Position numbers and translations under genes: made by a program
In this document: positions 1 to 5,411 of the stretch, piece by piece
Numbering within the stretch: the stretch's first letter is position 1
How the letters are laid out: each line of letters starts with the position of its first letter
Source: CAZYTO01 sp964650405
GTDB taxonomy: Bacteria; Acidobacteriota; Thermoanaerobaculia; Gp7-AA8
DNA length: 8,423 nt
Reading direction: 5' to 3'
NCBI GenBank assembly: GCA_964650405.1
Contig: CAZYTO010000256.1
Location: 1 to 8,423 of the forward strand
The notes under the pieces: model-generated
Seen by the model: only the letters and a program-made list of their open reading frames with translations
What the model was told of the DNA's origin: nothing
The model's database searches: none

Positions 1-357
1 CCGGAAGTGCTCCGCCCGGCGGCGATCGAGGAGTGGCGCTCCACCCGCCATCCCGGTCTGCTCTGGCTCATCCGGGATCCCCGTCCGGATCGCTCCGCCG
101 TGGCCCGCCACTTCCACATTCTCGTCCGCGGCTCACGGCTCTCCGATGCCAGCCGTGGCACAAGAGGCTTCTACGCTTCGGCGGAAGTGGTGGCGGACTC
201 TCCGGAGGAAGCGCTCGCCTATCTGAACGAGCTCGAGCCTCCCGAAGCCGGCCTGATACTGGCCATCGATGAGTCCCGGCCCCTGGAGCCCTGCCCGGAT
301 CAGCCCAGAGGCGTCTACCGGCTTCAGGGTCGCGTGTACTACCACGAGACCGAGTGA
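1..357 (+). CDS. Unrecognised protein, 5' end outside window
   Basis: The frame is open from the first base (codons CCG GAA GTG CTC) and ends at TGA 355-357. The first start codon in the window is GTG at 7, but with no visible ribosome site and an open frame upstream the real start probably lies to the left. The 118 visible residues look like a soluble globular protein without signal peptide or membrane segment. There is an alternating hydrophobic strand (HFHILVRG), a helical stretch (SPEEALAYLNELEPPEAG), then strands (LILAIDES and GVYRLQGRVYYHE). I do not recognise the family. It converges on the Rossmann-fold gene on the other strand, with only 22 bases between the stops. Codon use matches the neighbours, so I take it as a real gene. 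Confidence 0.6.
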   Translation, partial: PEVLRPAAIEEWRSTRHPGLLWLIRDPRPDRSAVARHFHILVRGSRLSDASRGTRGFYASAEVVADSPEEALAYLNELEPPEAGLILAIDESRPLEPCPDQPRGVYRLQGRVYYHETE

Positions 358-379
358 CGAGACCTGCCGGACGCCGTTC

Positions 380-1039
380 CTACAGCCCGTTGATGTCCCG
401 CGTCTCCAGCAGCGTCTTCGGCGCACCGCGTTTGGCAACGGCCAGCATGGCCCGGCCCATCTTTTCCGTCGTCGTGGTGAATGACGGGAAGAGCCGCCGC
501 ACGATGGGGAGGAAGGGCTTGGTGAGGGTGTAGAAGACGCGGTAGCTCTTCGTCTTCGACCGCACGCCGTGCATCGGCTGGATGAGGGCCGGGCGGAACA
601 TGTACGCGGCCTTGAAGGGCAGGCGGAGGAGGGCGTTCTCCGTCCGTCCCTTCACGCGAGCCCACATGCTGCGGCTGTGCTCCGTGCTGTCGGTGCCGGC
701 GCCGGAGACGTAGACGAAGGTCATCTGCGGATTGCGCGGGGCCAGTATCGCGGCCACGCCGAGGGTCAGGTCGTAGGTGAGCCGCGTGTAGTCCGCCTCG
801 GACATCCCCGAGGAGGACACGCCGAGGCAGAAGAAGCAGGCGTCGAATCCGGAGAGCTCTCCCTCGATGGGGCCGAGGTCGAAGAGGTTGGCGTGCTCGA
901 TCTCGCGCAGCTTCGGGTCGCGCTGCCCGGTCGCGCTGCGGCCGACGGTGACGACGGCATCGACGCCGGGATCGCGCAGGCACTCGCGCAGCGCGCCGAG
1001 ACCGACCATGCCCGAGGCGCCGAAGAGGAGGACTCTCAC
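380..1039 (-). CDS. NAD(P)-binding Rossmann-fold protein (SDR/epimerase-like, HTATIP2-type)
   Basis: A 219-residue cytosolic protein. It opens with a beta strand and the dinucleotide-binding glycine motif GASGMVG (residues 7-13), as in atypical short-chain dehydrogenases and nucleoside-diphosphate-sugar epimerases. Further family marks are the FFCLGVSSSGMSEADY segment (after strand 4), the strand FVYVSGAGTDST, and a KGRTENALL helix carrying the lysine found in this branch (compare HTATIP2/TIP30-like oxidoreductases). The C-terminal half includes a FRPALIQP segment typical of the group. The start is GTG at 1037-1039: an in-frame TGA lies five codons upstream and no other start codon lies between. 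No strong ribosome site is visible. The gene sits 57 bases downstream of the tRNA-Phe gene on the same strand. The substrate is unknown; a redox role or a pure NAD(P)H-sensor role are both possible. Confidence 0.85.
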   Translation of the reverse strand: MRVLLFGASGMVGLGALRECLRDPGVDAVVTVGRSATGQRDPKLREIEHANLFDLGPIEGELSGFDACFFCLGVSSSGMSEADYTRLTYDLTLGVAAILAPRNPQMTFVYVSGAGTDSTEHSRSMWARVKGRTENALLRLPFKAAYMFRPALIQPMHGVRSKTKSYRVFYTLTKPFLPIVRRLFPSFTTTTEKMGRAMLAVAKRGAPKTLLETRDINGL

Positions 1040-1096
1040 GGGCGCATTCTGTCACGGGGTGATCCATCGTGCGGAGCAATCGCATTGAAAGCGAGT

Positions 1097-1172
1097 TGGT
1101 CGCTCCGGGCGCTTTCGAGACGCCGACGCGCACATCTTCAATGTGCCGCTCTACCATCTGAGCTACGGAGCG
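1097..1172 (-). tRNA. tRNA-Phe (GAA), divergent T-arm
   Basis: Folded by eye as a 76-base cloverleaf with encoded CCA. The acceptor stem CGCTCCG pairs with CGGAGCG (7 of 7). The D arm is GCTC/GAGC with loop AGATGGTA. The anticodon arm is GCACA/TGTGC with loop TTGAAGA, giving anticodon GAA (Phe). The variable loop has 5 bases, the T stem is GGCGT/GCGCC, the discriminator base is A (as expected for Phe), and CCA follows. Oddities: the first pair is C1-G72, the T loop reads CTCGAAA instead of the usual TTCRANY, and the normally invariant G53-C61 pair is T-G. It is either a divergent functional tRNA or one starting to decay. It lies 10 bases after the tRNA-Trp gene, probably in one transcript. 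Confidence 0.8.
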
Positions 1173-1182
1173 AGAGAGATTT

Positions 1183-1257
1183 TGGCGGGCGCACGAGGAT
1201 TCGAACCCCGATGACTCGTTGTGGAGACGAGCGTCCTTGCCATTGAACGATGCGCCC
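1183..1257 (-). tRNA. tRNA-Trp (CCA)
   Basis: A 75-base cloverleaf with encoded CCA. The acceptor stem GGGCGCA pairs with TGCGCCC (7 of 7). The D arm is GTTC/GGAC with loop AATGGCAA. The anticodon arm is CTCGT/ACGAG with loop CTCCACA, so the base after U33 starts anticodon CCA (Trp). The variable loop is short (4 bases), the T stem CGGGG/CCTCG has one G-T pair, and the T loop is the canonical TTCGAAT. The discriminator is G, which fits bacterial tRNA-Trp. Base 37 is C, where a purine (A in tRNA-Trp) is the norm. The short variable loop and the D arm resemble some bacterial tRNA-Gly genes, but the anticodon and the discriminator argue for Trp. It is first in the tRNA pair. Confidence 0.85.
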
Positions 1258-1318
1258 AAAGATCAGCCAGGGCCGAAGCAAGCCGGCCGATTGTGAGAAA
1301 AACAGGCTGGAAGCGCGT

Positions 1319-1671
1319 TCAACTGGCGGTGTTCCTGCGCAGGCGATCGGCCAGAACGTGCATGATCTCGAGGGCGAAGTAGGGCGTCTGCTGGATGAGA
1401 TACATGAAGCGCTTCTCACCGACGGCCACGACCTGGGAATCGGTGACGGCGACGGCCGTGGCGCTGCGGGGCGCTTTGTCGATGAGGGCCATTTCGCCGA
1501 AGACGCCGCCGGCGCGCACGGCCTCGAGGACGCGATCGCCCTGTGGATGGCGATCTCGCCCTCGACGACCGCAAACATGCAGTCTCCGGGCTCCCCCTCG
1601 CTGAAAATCGGCTGGCCGGCCGGGAAGGTGCGTACGTCCGCCTCACGACGGAGCATCTCGAAAATGGACAT
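1319..1671 (-). pseudogene. Stand-alone cyclic-nucleotide-binding domain protein, frameshifted as read
   Basis: Two overlapping frames together give one complete cNMP-binding (CRP-like) domain of about 117 residues without a DNA-binding domain. The N-terminal frame starts at ATG 1671 (MSIFEMLRREADVRTFPAGQ, then IFSEGEPGDCMFAVVEGEI). The second frame continues DRVLEAVRAGGVFGEMALID, then KAPRSATAVAV and a C-terminal helix FALEIMHVLADRLRRN, ending at 1319. The phosphate-binding cassette is intact: FGEMAL supplies the glutamate and PRSAT the arginine. The break lies at the CCC run 1539-1541 (GGG on the coding strand). One extra G there would restore the frame and give IHRGDRV, the usual glycine at that turn. 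This is either an assembly or sequencing indel or a recent natural lesion. A GGAGG lies about 14 bases before the start. Stand-alone domains of this type usually act in small-ligand signalling; the partner is unknown. Confidence 0.8.
1539..1541 (-). other. Frameshift site in cNMP-binding gene
   Basis: Coding-strand run GGG where four G would keep the cyclic-nucleotide-binding domain in one frame. The two half-frames join here at residue 44 or so of the protein, between the EGEIAIHR strand and the DRVLEAVRAG segment. Confidence 0.7.
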
Positions 1672-1731
1672 GTCGCTCGATCGATCCTCCGGGCCCGGAG
1701 GTTAGCATGGCGGGATCGTCACATCCCGGGA

Positions 1732-1765
1732 TTCGCTGGTCGCTGATCGCTGTTCGCTGGTCGCC
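1732..1765. repeat. Short-word tandem repeat (tcgctggt-like), left copy
   Basis: A 34-base array built on tcgctggtcgctgatcgc and ttcgctggtcgcc. On the opposite strand it reads gcgaccagcga, gcgaacagcga and gcgatcagcga. This is the same word as the array at 3131-3207 but in inverted orientation. It lies in the 164-base space between the cNMP-binding gene and the secreted-protein gene. No promoter or terminator could be made out in the rest of that space. Confidence 0.75.
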
Positions 1766-1835
1766 ATGCGGTGCCCGGCGAAGGGTAACGGAAACGGGGT
1801 ATCCGGAGGATGTAGACCAGGGACTCGGGCCGGCG

Positions 1836-3076
1836 CTAGCTCGCAGCCCGCCGCCGCGAAGTCACGTCGATGAATCGCGTGGCGAGGTGGCGACCGGCCG
1901 CATCGATCAGGTCGTAGGTCACGAGAAACCGCCCTGGCGCGGTGGCAATCACGTTCGGCAGCGAGCCATTCTGGGCGATCGACAGCGTCGTGACCCTGCC
2001 TCCCGCGTTGATCAGAGCTCCGCTGATCGCCTTCCCGTTCTGCCAGACCACGAGATGTTGTCTGCCGTCGTGTGCGATTGCAGGAACGGCGTCGCTGTCG
2101 CGCATCTGCGAAGGGAATGTGCCGAGCGCGAACGACGGTGGCGGGAAGTGCTTGGAGCCGTAGGCATCCGGAGAGATCCGTATGCCGCTGACGGACCCGC
2201 CGTAGCCTGGCAGACCGTCATAGCGGACGAGGAGCACGGATTCGCCGTCGAAATCCACGGCCCCTCCAAGGTTGCTCGGGAAGTTGAAGTATTCGGTGAT
2301 CTGTCCGCTGCCGGCGTCGAGCAACGACATGCTGGAAGTGTTGTAAACGGGAGCCGTCATGCCGGGCGTCATGCCGTTGGGGCACCCAAAGATGTACCAG
2401 GACAAAGGGGAGCAATAAAAAGTCGACTCCACCACGCTCTGTCCGGCCTCGATGGCCCTCGACGGCGAGATCACCAGCGATTCCGCTGAAACGAGACCCG
2501 GGCTCGTCGTGACCACCGTACCATCTACAGCCAGATCAAACAGTGTCCCGTTGTACCCGGCCACCACCCGGATCCCTGAAGAGGCCAGCACGACCCGTGC
2601 GCCGCCGGTACCGAGGCTGCTCGGCCTCCCCATGGGCACGAGTTGGCGATCCAGCGCACACACCACACCCTTCGTCGTATTGCTGGACTGCTCGATCCAC
2701 CCGATCTCGAATCCGGTGGCGGTTGCCGCAAGGACCGGCAAACCTGCGTTCCCCGGTCCCGCCGGCATCGCCTGGACAGCCTCGATGCGTCCTGCAGCAT
2801 CGACACGCGCCGCATAGACCCGATTGACCCCATCCGCGGCTCCTTCGCCCCAGGCCACGGCGAGAACACCGCCGGCGCCCGCAAGCCCGAGCCGGGGGGA
2901 GNNNNNNNNNNGAAGATTTTCCGGATCGGGATTATGGGTCCGCTGGCCACCGCGAGCGGCGTGGAGGCATTCGGCATGGCCGTCGGGCGAATCGGTCCGG
3001 AAACGACCTCCGGCCCGATGACGGGTTGGACGCCTTCCGAAGCCACGAGGATCAGCGTAAGGGCCAGGGAAAGCAT
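1836..3076 (-). CDS. Large secreted repeat-type (probable beta-propeller) protein, interrupted by assembly gap
   Basis: The N-terminal piece starts at ATG 3076 with a hydrophobic signal sequence (MLSLALTLILVASEG) followed by a Pro/Gly/Ser-rich stretch up to the N run. Past the gap the frame continues as SPRLGLAGAGGVLAVAWGEG and runs 354 codons to TAG at 1836. The body shows recurring strand modules of the form aha-G-x-x-LVVW..., ...ARVDAAGR: VLAVAWGEG with RVYAARVDAAGR near 2800-2870, RQHLVVWQNGKAISGAL with INAGGRV near 1990-2070, and GRFLVTYDLIDAAGRH near 1875-1935. This pattern is typical of exported propeller-like proteins of unknown function. The two pieces are out of phase across the 10 Ns: the true gap must be 2 modulo 3 if the gene is intact, so 10 is a placeholder. 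The start has no clear ribosome site. Function unknown; extracellular or periplasmic. Confidence 0.7.
2902..2911. other. Assembly gap (10 N)
   Basis: Ten unresolved bases inside the secreted-protein gene. The reading frames on either side do not join with a 10-base spacing, so the length is probably a scaffolding placeholder. Sequence missing here may include further repeat modules of the protein. Confidence 0.98.
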
Positions 3077-3130
3077 GCGGTGGATACGAAGGCTGTCGCG
3101 CCAGTGTCTATCTTCCGCGAAATGGGCGGA

Positions 3131-3207
3131 GACCGACCAGCGACCAGCGACCAGCGACTAAGCGAATAAGCGAATAAGCGAATAAGCGACTAAGCGATTT
3201 CAGCGAC
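3131..3207. repeat. Short-word tandem repeat (gaccagc / gaataagc), right copy
   Basis: Consecutive units are gacc, gaccagc x3 (3135-3155), gactaagc (3156), gaataagc x3 (3164-3187), gactaagc (3188-3195), gatttcagc, gact. The unit drifts from 7 to 8 bases and from a CCAG to a TAAG core within one array. It ends inside the last codons of the cytochrome c gene, and the stop at 3200-3202 lies in the final degenerate unit. It fills most of the 123-base space between the cytochrome and the secreted-protein start. It shares its gcgaccagcga word, inverted, with the array at 1732-1765. Confidence 0.9.
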
Positions 3208-3502
3208 TCCGGAACGACCGCACCACCGCGATCAGTGCCTTGACATCGTCCGCGCTGAGGCGGGAGCCGAAGGAGGGCATCTTGTTCCGGCCCTTGGTGA
3301 TGGTCGTGGCCATCTCGGCGTCGGACAGCTTCTGCACCGGCTCAGACCCTAAATCCTTTGCGCCGAGGGTTTTGCCGGCGGGAGTGTTCGCGTCGCCCTT
3401 GATGCCGTGACAGGGGGCGCAGCTCTGTTTGAAGAGGGCCGGGCCGTCGGCAGCCAGGACGGGGAGAGCGGCGGCGAGCACGAGGACGGCGGCAGATTTC
3501 AC
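3200..3502 (-). CDS. Exported class I c-type cytochrome
   Basis: A 100-residue mono-haem cytochrome. Residues 1-17 are a signal peptide (MKSAAVLVLAAALPVLA, cleavage probably before ADGP). The haem-attachment motif CAPCH is at 28-32, and the likely axial methionine is Met75 in KMPSFG, followed by the usual C-terminal helix LSADDVKALIAVVRSF. The length and the KMPSFG loop suit a small soluble electron carrier of the cytochrome c6/c553-like group in the periplasm. The start is GTG at 3500-3502: an in-frame TAA lies three codons upstream, and AAGGA about 12 bases upstream can serve as ribosome site. It is divergent from the coiled-coil gene with only 23 bases between the starts. On its 3' side come a repeat array and the secreted-protein gene on the same strand. 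The redox partner is unknown. Confidence 0.93.
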   Translation of the reverse strand: MKSAAVLVLAAALPVLAADGPALFKQSCAPCHGIKGDANTPAGKTLGAKDLGSEPVQKLSDAEMATTITKGRNKMPSFGSRLSADDVKALIAVVRSFRSR

Positions 3503-3525
3503 GCGGCGAGTTTATCCTTATCGCC

Positions 3526-4317
3526 ATGACTGACGAGAAGAAGGGGTGGGGCCAGACGGTCCTCGGCTGGTTTGTCGTTCGTGATGAGGATGCAGCGCTC
3601 GATGCGCTGAATCCGGGCGGCGTGCCGTCCATCGGCGATTCGCTCGTCGATGCGGCGGATGCACGCCGGCGCGGGGTGCCTCTGCCGCCGCCTCCGCCGT
3701 CCACCCCTCACGTCCTGCCGCCCCGTACCCCCGCGTCATCCCCATCGAAGGCGGGAGCGTCCCGGCCCGCGGCGGCGCCCGTGAAGCCCGCGCCGCCCGC
3801 ACCTCCGCTGCCCGTCTTCAGCAAGGAGCCCCCTCCGGCCACGAAGGGGGAGATCGACTTTGCCAAGGTCTTCGAGGCGGCCGACATCGACGCGGAGGAG
3901 CAGGCCCGGATCACGAAGTCCGTGGACCTGATGAAGAGCCTTCCGGAGGGCACCGATGCGACGGTGAAGAAACAGATCGTCGAGGCGTCGCTGAAGGCCT
4001 TCGGCGTGCCCATCGACAAGATCATCGAAGCGGGTGTGGGCGAGATCCAGGCGCTCGAGGGCTACATCCGCGCCGTGGGTGCCCGGACGCAGAAGAGCGT
4101 CACCGACTCGGAGGAGCGCATCGCCAAGCTCGAGCAGACCATCAAGGACCTGCGCGAAGAGAGCCAGCAGCTCGTCGTCGAGCAGCAGAGCGTGCTCAAG
4201 TCCTGCAACGACAAGAAACTCGAAGTGCAGCACATCCTCGAGTTCTTCGGCCAGGAAGCCGTGGCCAAGGTCGTCCAGGAGAGCCCGAAGCTGCACGATC
4301 CAGCCACGGTGAAGTAA
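3526..4317 (+). CDS. Pro-rich and coiled-coil protein of unknown function
   Basis: A 263-residue protein without signal peptide or membrane helix. Residues 1-45 form a conserved-looking head (KKGWGQTVLGWFVVRDEDAA). Residues 51-105 are a disordered Pro/Ala linker with a VPLPPPPP run. Residues 108-185 are predominantly helical and acidic/basic (GEIDFAKVFEAADIDAEEQA onward). Residues 186-235 form a strong coiled coil (SEERIAKLEQTIKDLREESQ onward), and a short helical tail follows (LEFFGQEAVAKVV). The single cysteine is Cys227. I do not recognise the family. A cytosolic scaffold or adaptor is the simplest reading. It converges on the membrane-anchored helical gene beyond a large inverted repeat and lies beside the ABC-OmpA operon, which suggests a shared envelope role, but this rests on position only. 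ATG at 3526 has no clear ribosome site. Confidence 0.85.
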   Translation: MTDEKKGWGQTVLGWFVVRDEDAALDALNPGGVPSIGDSLVDAADARRRGVPLPPPPPSTPHVLPPRTPASSPSKAGASRPAAAPVKPAPPAPPLPVFSKEPPPATKGEIDFAKVFEAADIDAEEQARITKSVDLMKSLPEGTDATVKKQIVEASLKAFGVPIDKIIEAGVGEIQALEGYIRAVGARTQKSVTDSEERIAKLEQTIKDLREESQQLVVEQQSVLKSCNDKKLEVQHILEFFGQEAVAKVVQESPKLHDPATVK

Positions 4318-4322
4318 CCGGC

Positions 4323-4359
4323 TCCCAGCGTTCACACGGAGGCGCGGAAGACGCTGGGA
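4323..4359. terminator. Inverted repeat, possible terminator hairpin
   Basis: TCCCAGCGT (4323-4331) and ACGCTGGGA (4351-4359) are a perfect 9-base inverted repeat around a 19-base loop, starting 6 bases after the stop of the coiled-coil gene. There is no T tract, so an intrinsic terminator is only possible, not shown. The loop (cacggaggcgcggaag) carries the same word as the larger repeat next to it. Confidence 0.45.
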
Positions 4360-4437
4360 AGACGGGTCACGCGGAGTCGCGGAGGTGCGGAGAAGGCAAA
4401 CCTCCGTGATCTCCGCGTCTCCGCGTGCCCCGTCTTC
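4358..4437. repeat. Large imperfect inverted repeat of cgcggag words between convergent genes
   Basis: The left arm at 4358-4395 reads gaagacggg-t-cacgcggag-t-cgcggag and onward. The right arm at 4401-4437, read on the other strand, gives gaagacggg-g-cacgcggag-a-cgcggag and onward. The outer 27 bases match except at two positions; the inner part is looser, and the loop is about 5 bases (gcaaa). It would form a very stable stem of roughly 36 bases in either transcript. It lies between the 3' ends of the coiled-coil gene and the membrane-anchored helical gene, so a bidirectional transcript end is plausible. Repeats built on the gcggagacgcggag word are common in uncultured soil bacteria. Confidence 0.8.
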
Positions 4438-4457
4438 GTTGATCGTTTCAACGTTAG

Positions 4458-4479
4458 GATCAGCGCCGGCGCTGTGATC
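4458..4479. terminator. Palindrome, possible terminator of the minus-strand gene
   Basis: CAGCGCCGGCGCTG at 4461-4474 is a perfect 14-base palindrome. It is flanked by GAT at 4458-4460 and TGATC at 4475-4479, so the stem can extend with a small bulge. It lies 18 bases beyond the stop of the gene at 4498. There is no T tract. A protein-binding site is an alternative. Confidence 0.35.
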
Positions 4480-4497
4480 GCGGAGCGCGGCGGTTGG

Positions 4498-5292
4498 TCA
4501 CGCCAGCAACTGCTCTGTGTAGGCAGAGGCCTGCTGGACGGCCTCGACGCCGGTCATCAGCTCGTCGAGCTGGCCGGACAGCTCGTTCGGCGACTGCATG
4601 GTCACGATCTGGTCGGCGATGAGGGCGAAGGTATTCTCGATGAGGTCGAGCTGGCCGCGGGCCACGCCGAGGTAGTCGCGGATCTGGGCGATCATCTTGG
4701 TGCGCTTGTCGATGATGGCGATGTTCTTCCCGGCGATGCCCTTGGAGGCGTCGTTCTCGGCGTGGTTCTGGCGCCAGTCCCAGGCGTCACGCTCCTTGGC
4801 CAGCTCCTTCACGTCGACGCCGGCCAGGTAGCGCTCGTAACGGGCGCAGGTCACGGCCATGTCGATGAACGAGCGGACGAGGATCTCGCTCTTGGCCAGC
4901 TCGTCGCGCAGCAGGTCGCCGGCGAAGGAGGGGTTGGAGGCAGCCAGGGCGTCGATCTTCTTCTTCTCGGCCACGATGGCGGTGACGCGGCGCTGTCCCT
5001 TGGCGTCGAGGAGGGCGATCTTGCGATCCAGCTCCTTCTGGTCCAGCGCGTCGCACATCGCGCGCAACTTCTTGTCCCAGATCAGTTTCTGGAGTGCCCG
5101 GGACCCCGGCGCATGGAGGAGCCACAGGGCCTCGGCACCGAGCGCGCCGACGGCGATGAGCGGATTCAGGGTCGCTACCGACGCCGCCAGCGCTCCCCCC
5201 AGCAGGGAGAGGTTATAGGCATTGGCGAAGGCGAATTTCAGATACGGCGGCTGCGCGCGCAGCCGATCCGAGGTCAGGTCGGGTTTGGCCAA
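4498..5292 (-). CDS. Membrane-anchored helical protein of unknown function
   Basis: A 264-residue protein. The N-terminus (1-19, basic, LRAQPPYLKF) leads to two adjacent hydrophobic segments, about 20-42 (AFANAYNLSLLGGALAASVA) and 44-61 (PLIAVGALGAEALWLLHA), which could form a helical hairpin in the inner membrane. The remaining 200 residues are charged and almost wholly helical (DQKELDRKIALLDAKGQRRV, then DKRTKMIAQIRDYLGVARGQ), ending EQLLA, and suit a cytoplasmic bundle. I do not recognise the family. The start is TTG at 5290-5292: GAGGAG lies 3 bases upstream, and no ATG or GTG lies between it and an upstream in-frame TGA. It is divergent from the SBP-OmpA gene across a 119-base space, which suggests shared control. 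Whether it works with the transporter is inference from position. Confidence 0.88.
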   Translation of the reverse strand: MAKPDLTSDRLRAQPPYLKFAFANAYNLSLLGGALAASVATLNPLIAVGALGAEALWLLHAPGSRALQKLIWDKKLRAMCDALDQKELDRKIALLDAKGQRRVTAIVAEKKKIDALAASNPSFAGDLLRDELAKSEILVRSFIDMAVTCARYERYLAGVDVKELAKERDAWDWRQNHAENDASKGIAGKNIAIIDKRTKMIAQIRDYLGVARGQLDLIENTFALIADQIVTMQSPNELSGQLDELMTGVEAVQQASAYTEQLLA

Positions 5293-5411
5293 AGTCTCCT
5301 CTAAACGAACTCCAGTATAATTGCCTCACGCGCTCCAAAACCAAGCAGAACACACCCCTTCGCCTCCCGTAAGAAAGAGTAGCAGGGAACGCGACTTCAT
5401 CAGGAGGTCTC
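5293..5411. promoter_or_regulatory. Divergent control region of the helical-protein gene and the ABC-OmpA operon
   Basis: A 119-base spacer, clearly AT-richer than its surroundings. On the plus strand TATAAT at 5316-5321 is a perfect -10 consensus, but the -35 position is weak (agtctc). On the minus strand TATACT at 5319-5314 is a good -10 with TTGGTT about 19 bases upstream, placing the transcript start some 15 bases before the TTG codon. The two -10 boxes overlap, so only one direction may fire at a time. AGGAGG at 5402-5407, 4 bases before the ATG of the SBP-OmpA gene, is a strong ribosome site. Confidence 0.45.

Noticed and set aside
569..1246. 225-codon plus-strand open frame
   Set aside because: It is antisense to the Rossmann-fold gene and crosses both tRNA genes. 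It shows the low-complexity Gly/Ala/Arg composition of shadow frames in GC-rich DNA.
1097..1257. tRNA genes as the border of an integrated genomic island
   Set aside because: There is no integrase nearby, and I found no direct repeat of a tRNA 3' end elsewhere in the window.
1258..1318. Terminator or promoter between the cNMP-binding gene and tRNA-Trp
   Set aside because: A weak GGCCG/CGGCC stem can be drawn, but it has no T tract, and no convincing -35/-10 pair precedes the tRNA.
1707..2489. 260-codon plus-strand open frame
   Set aside because: It is antisense to the secreted repeat protein and is Arg/Gly/His-rich, without any recognisable motif.
3131..3207. CRISPR array
   Set aside because: Units are 7-8 bases and directly adjacent, with no unique spacers and no cas genes in the window.
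4474..5304. 276-codon plus-strand open frame
   Set aside because: It is antisense to the membrane-anchored helical gene, which has a ribosome site, membrane segments and normal amino-acid composition.
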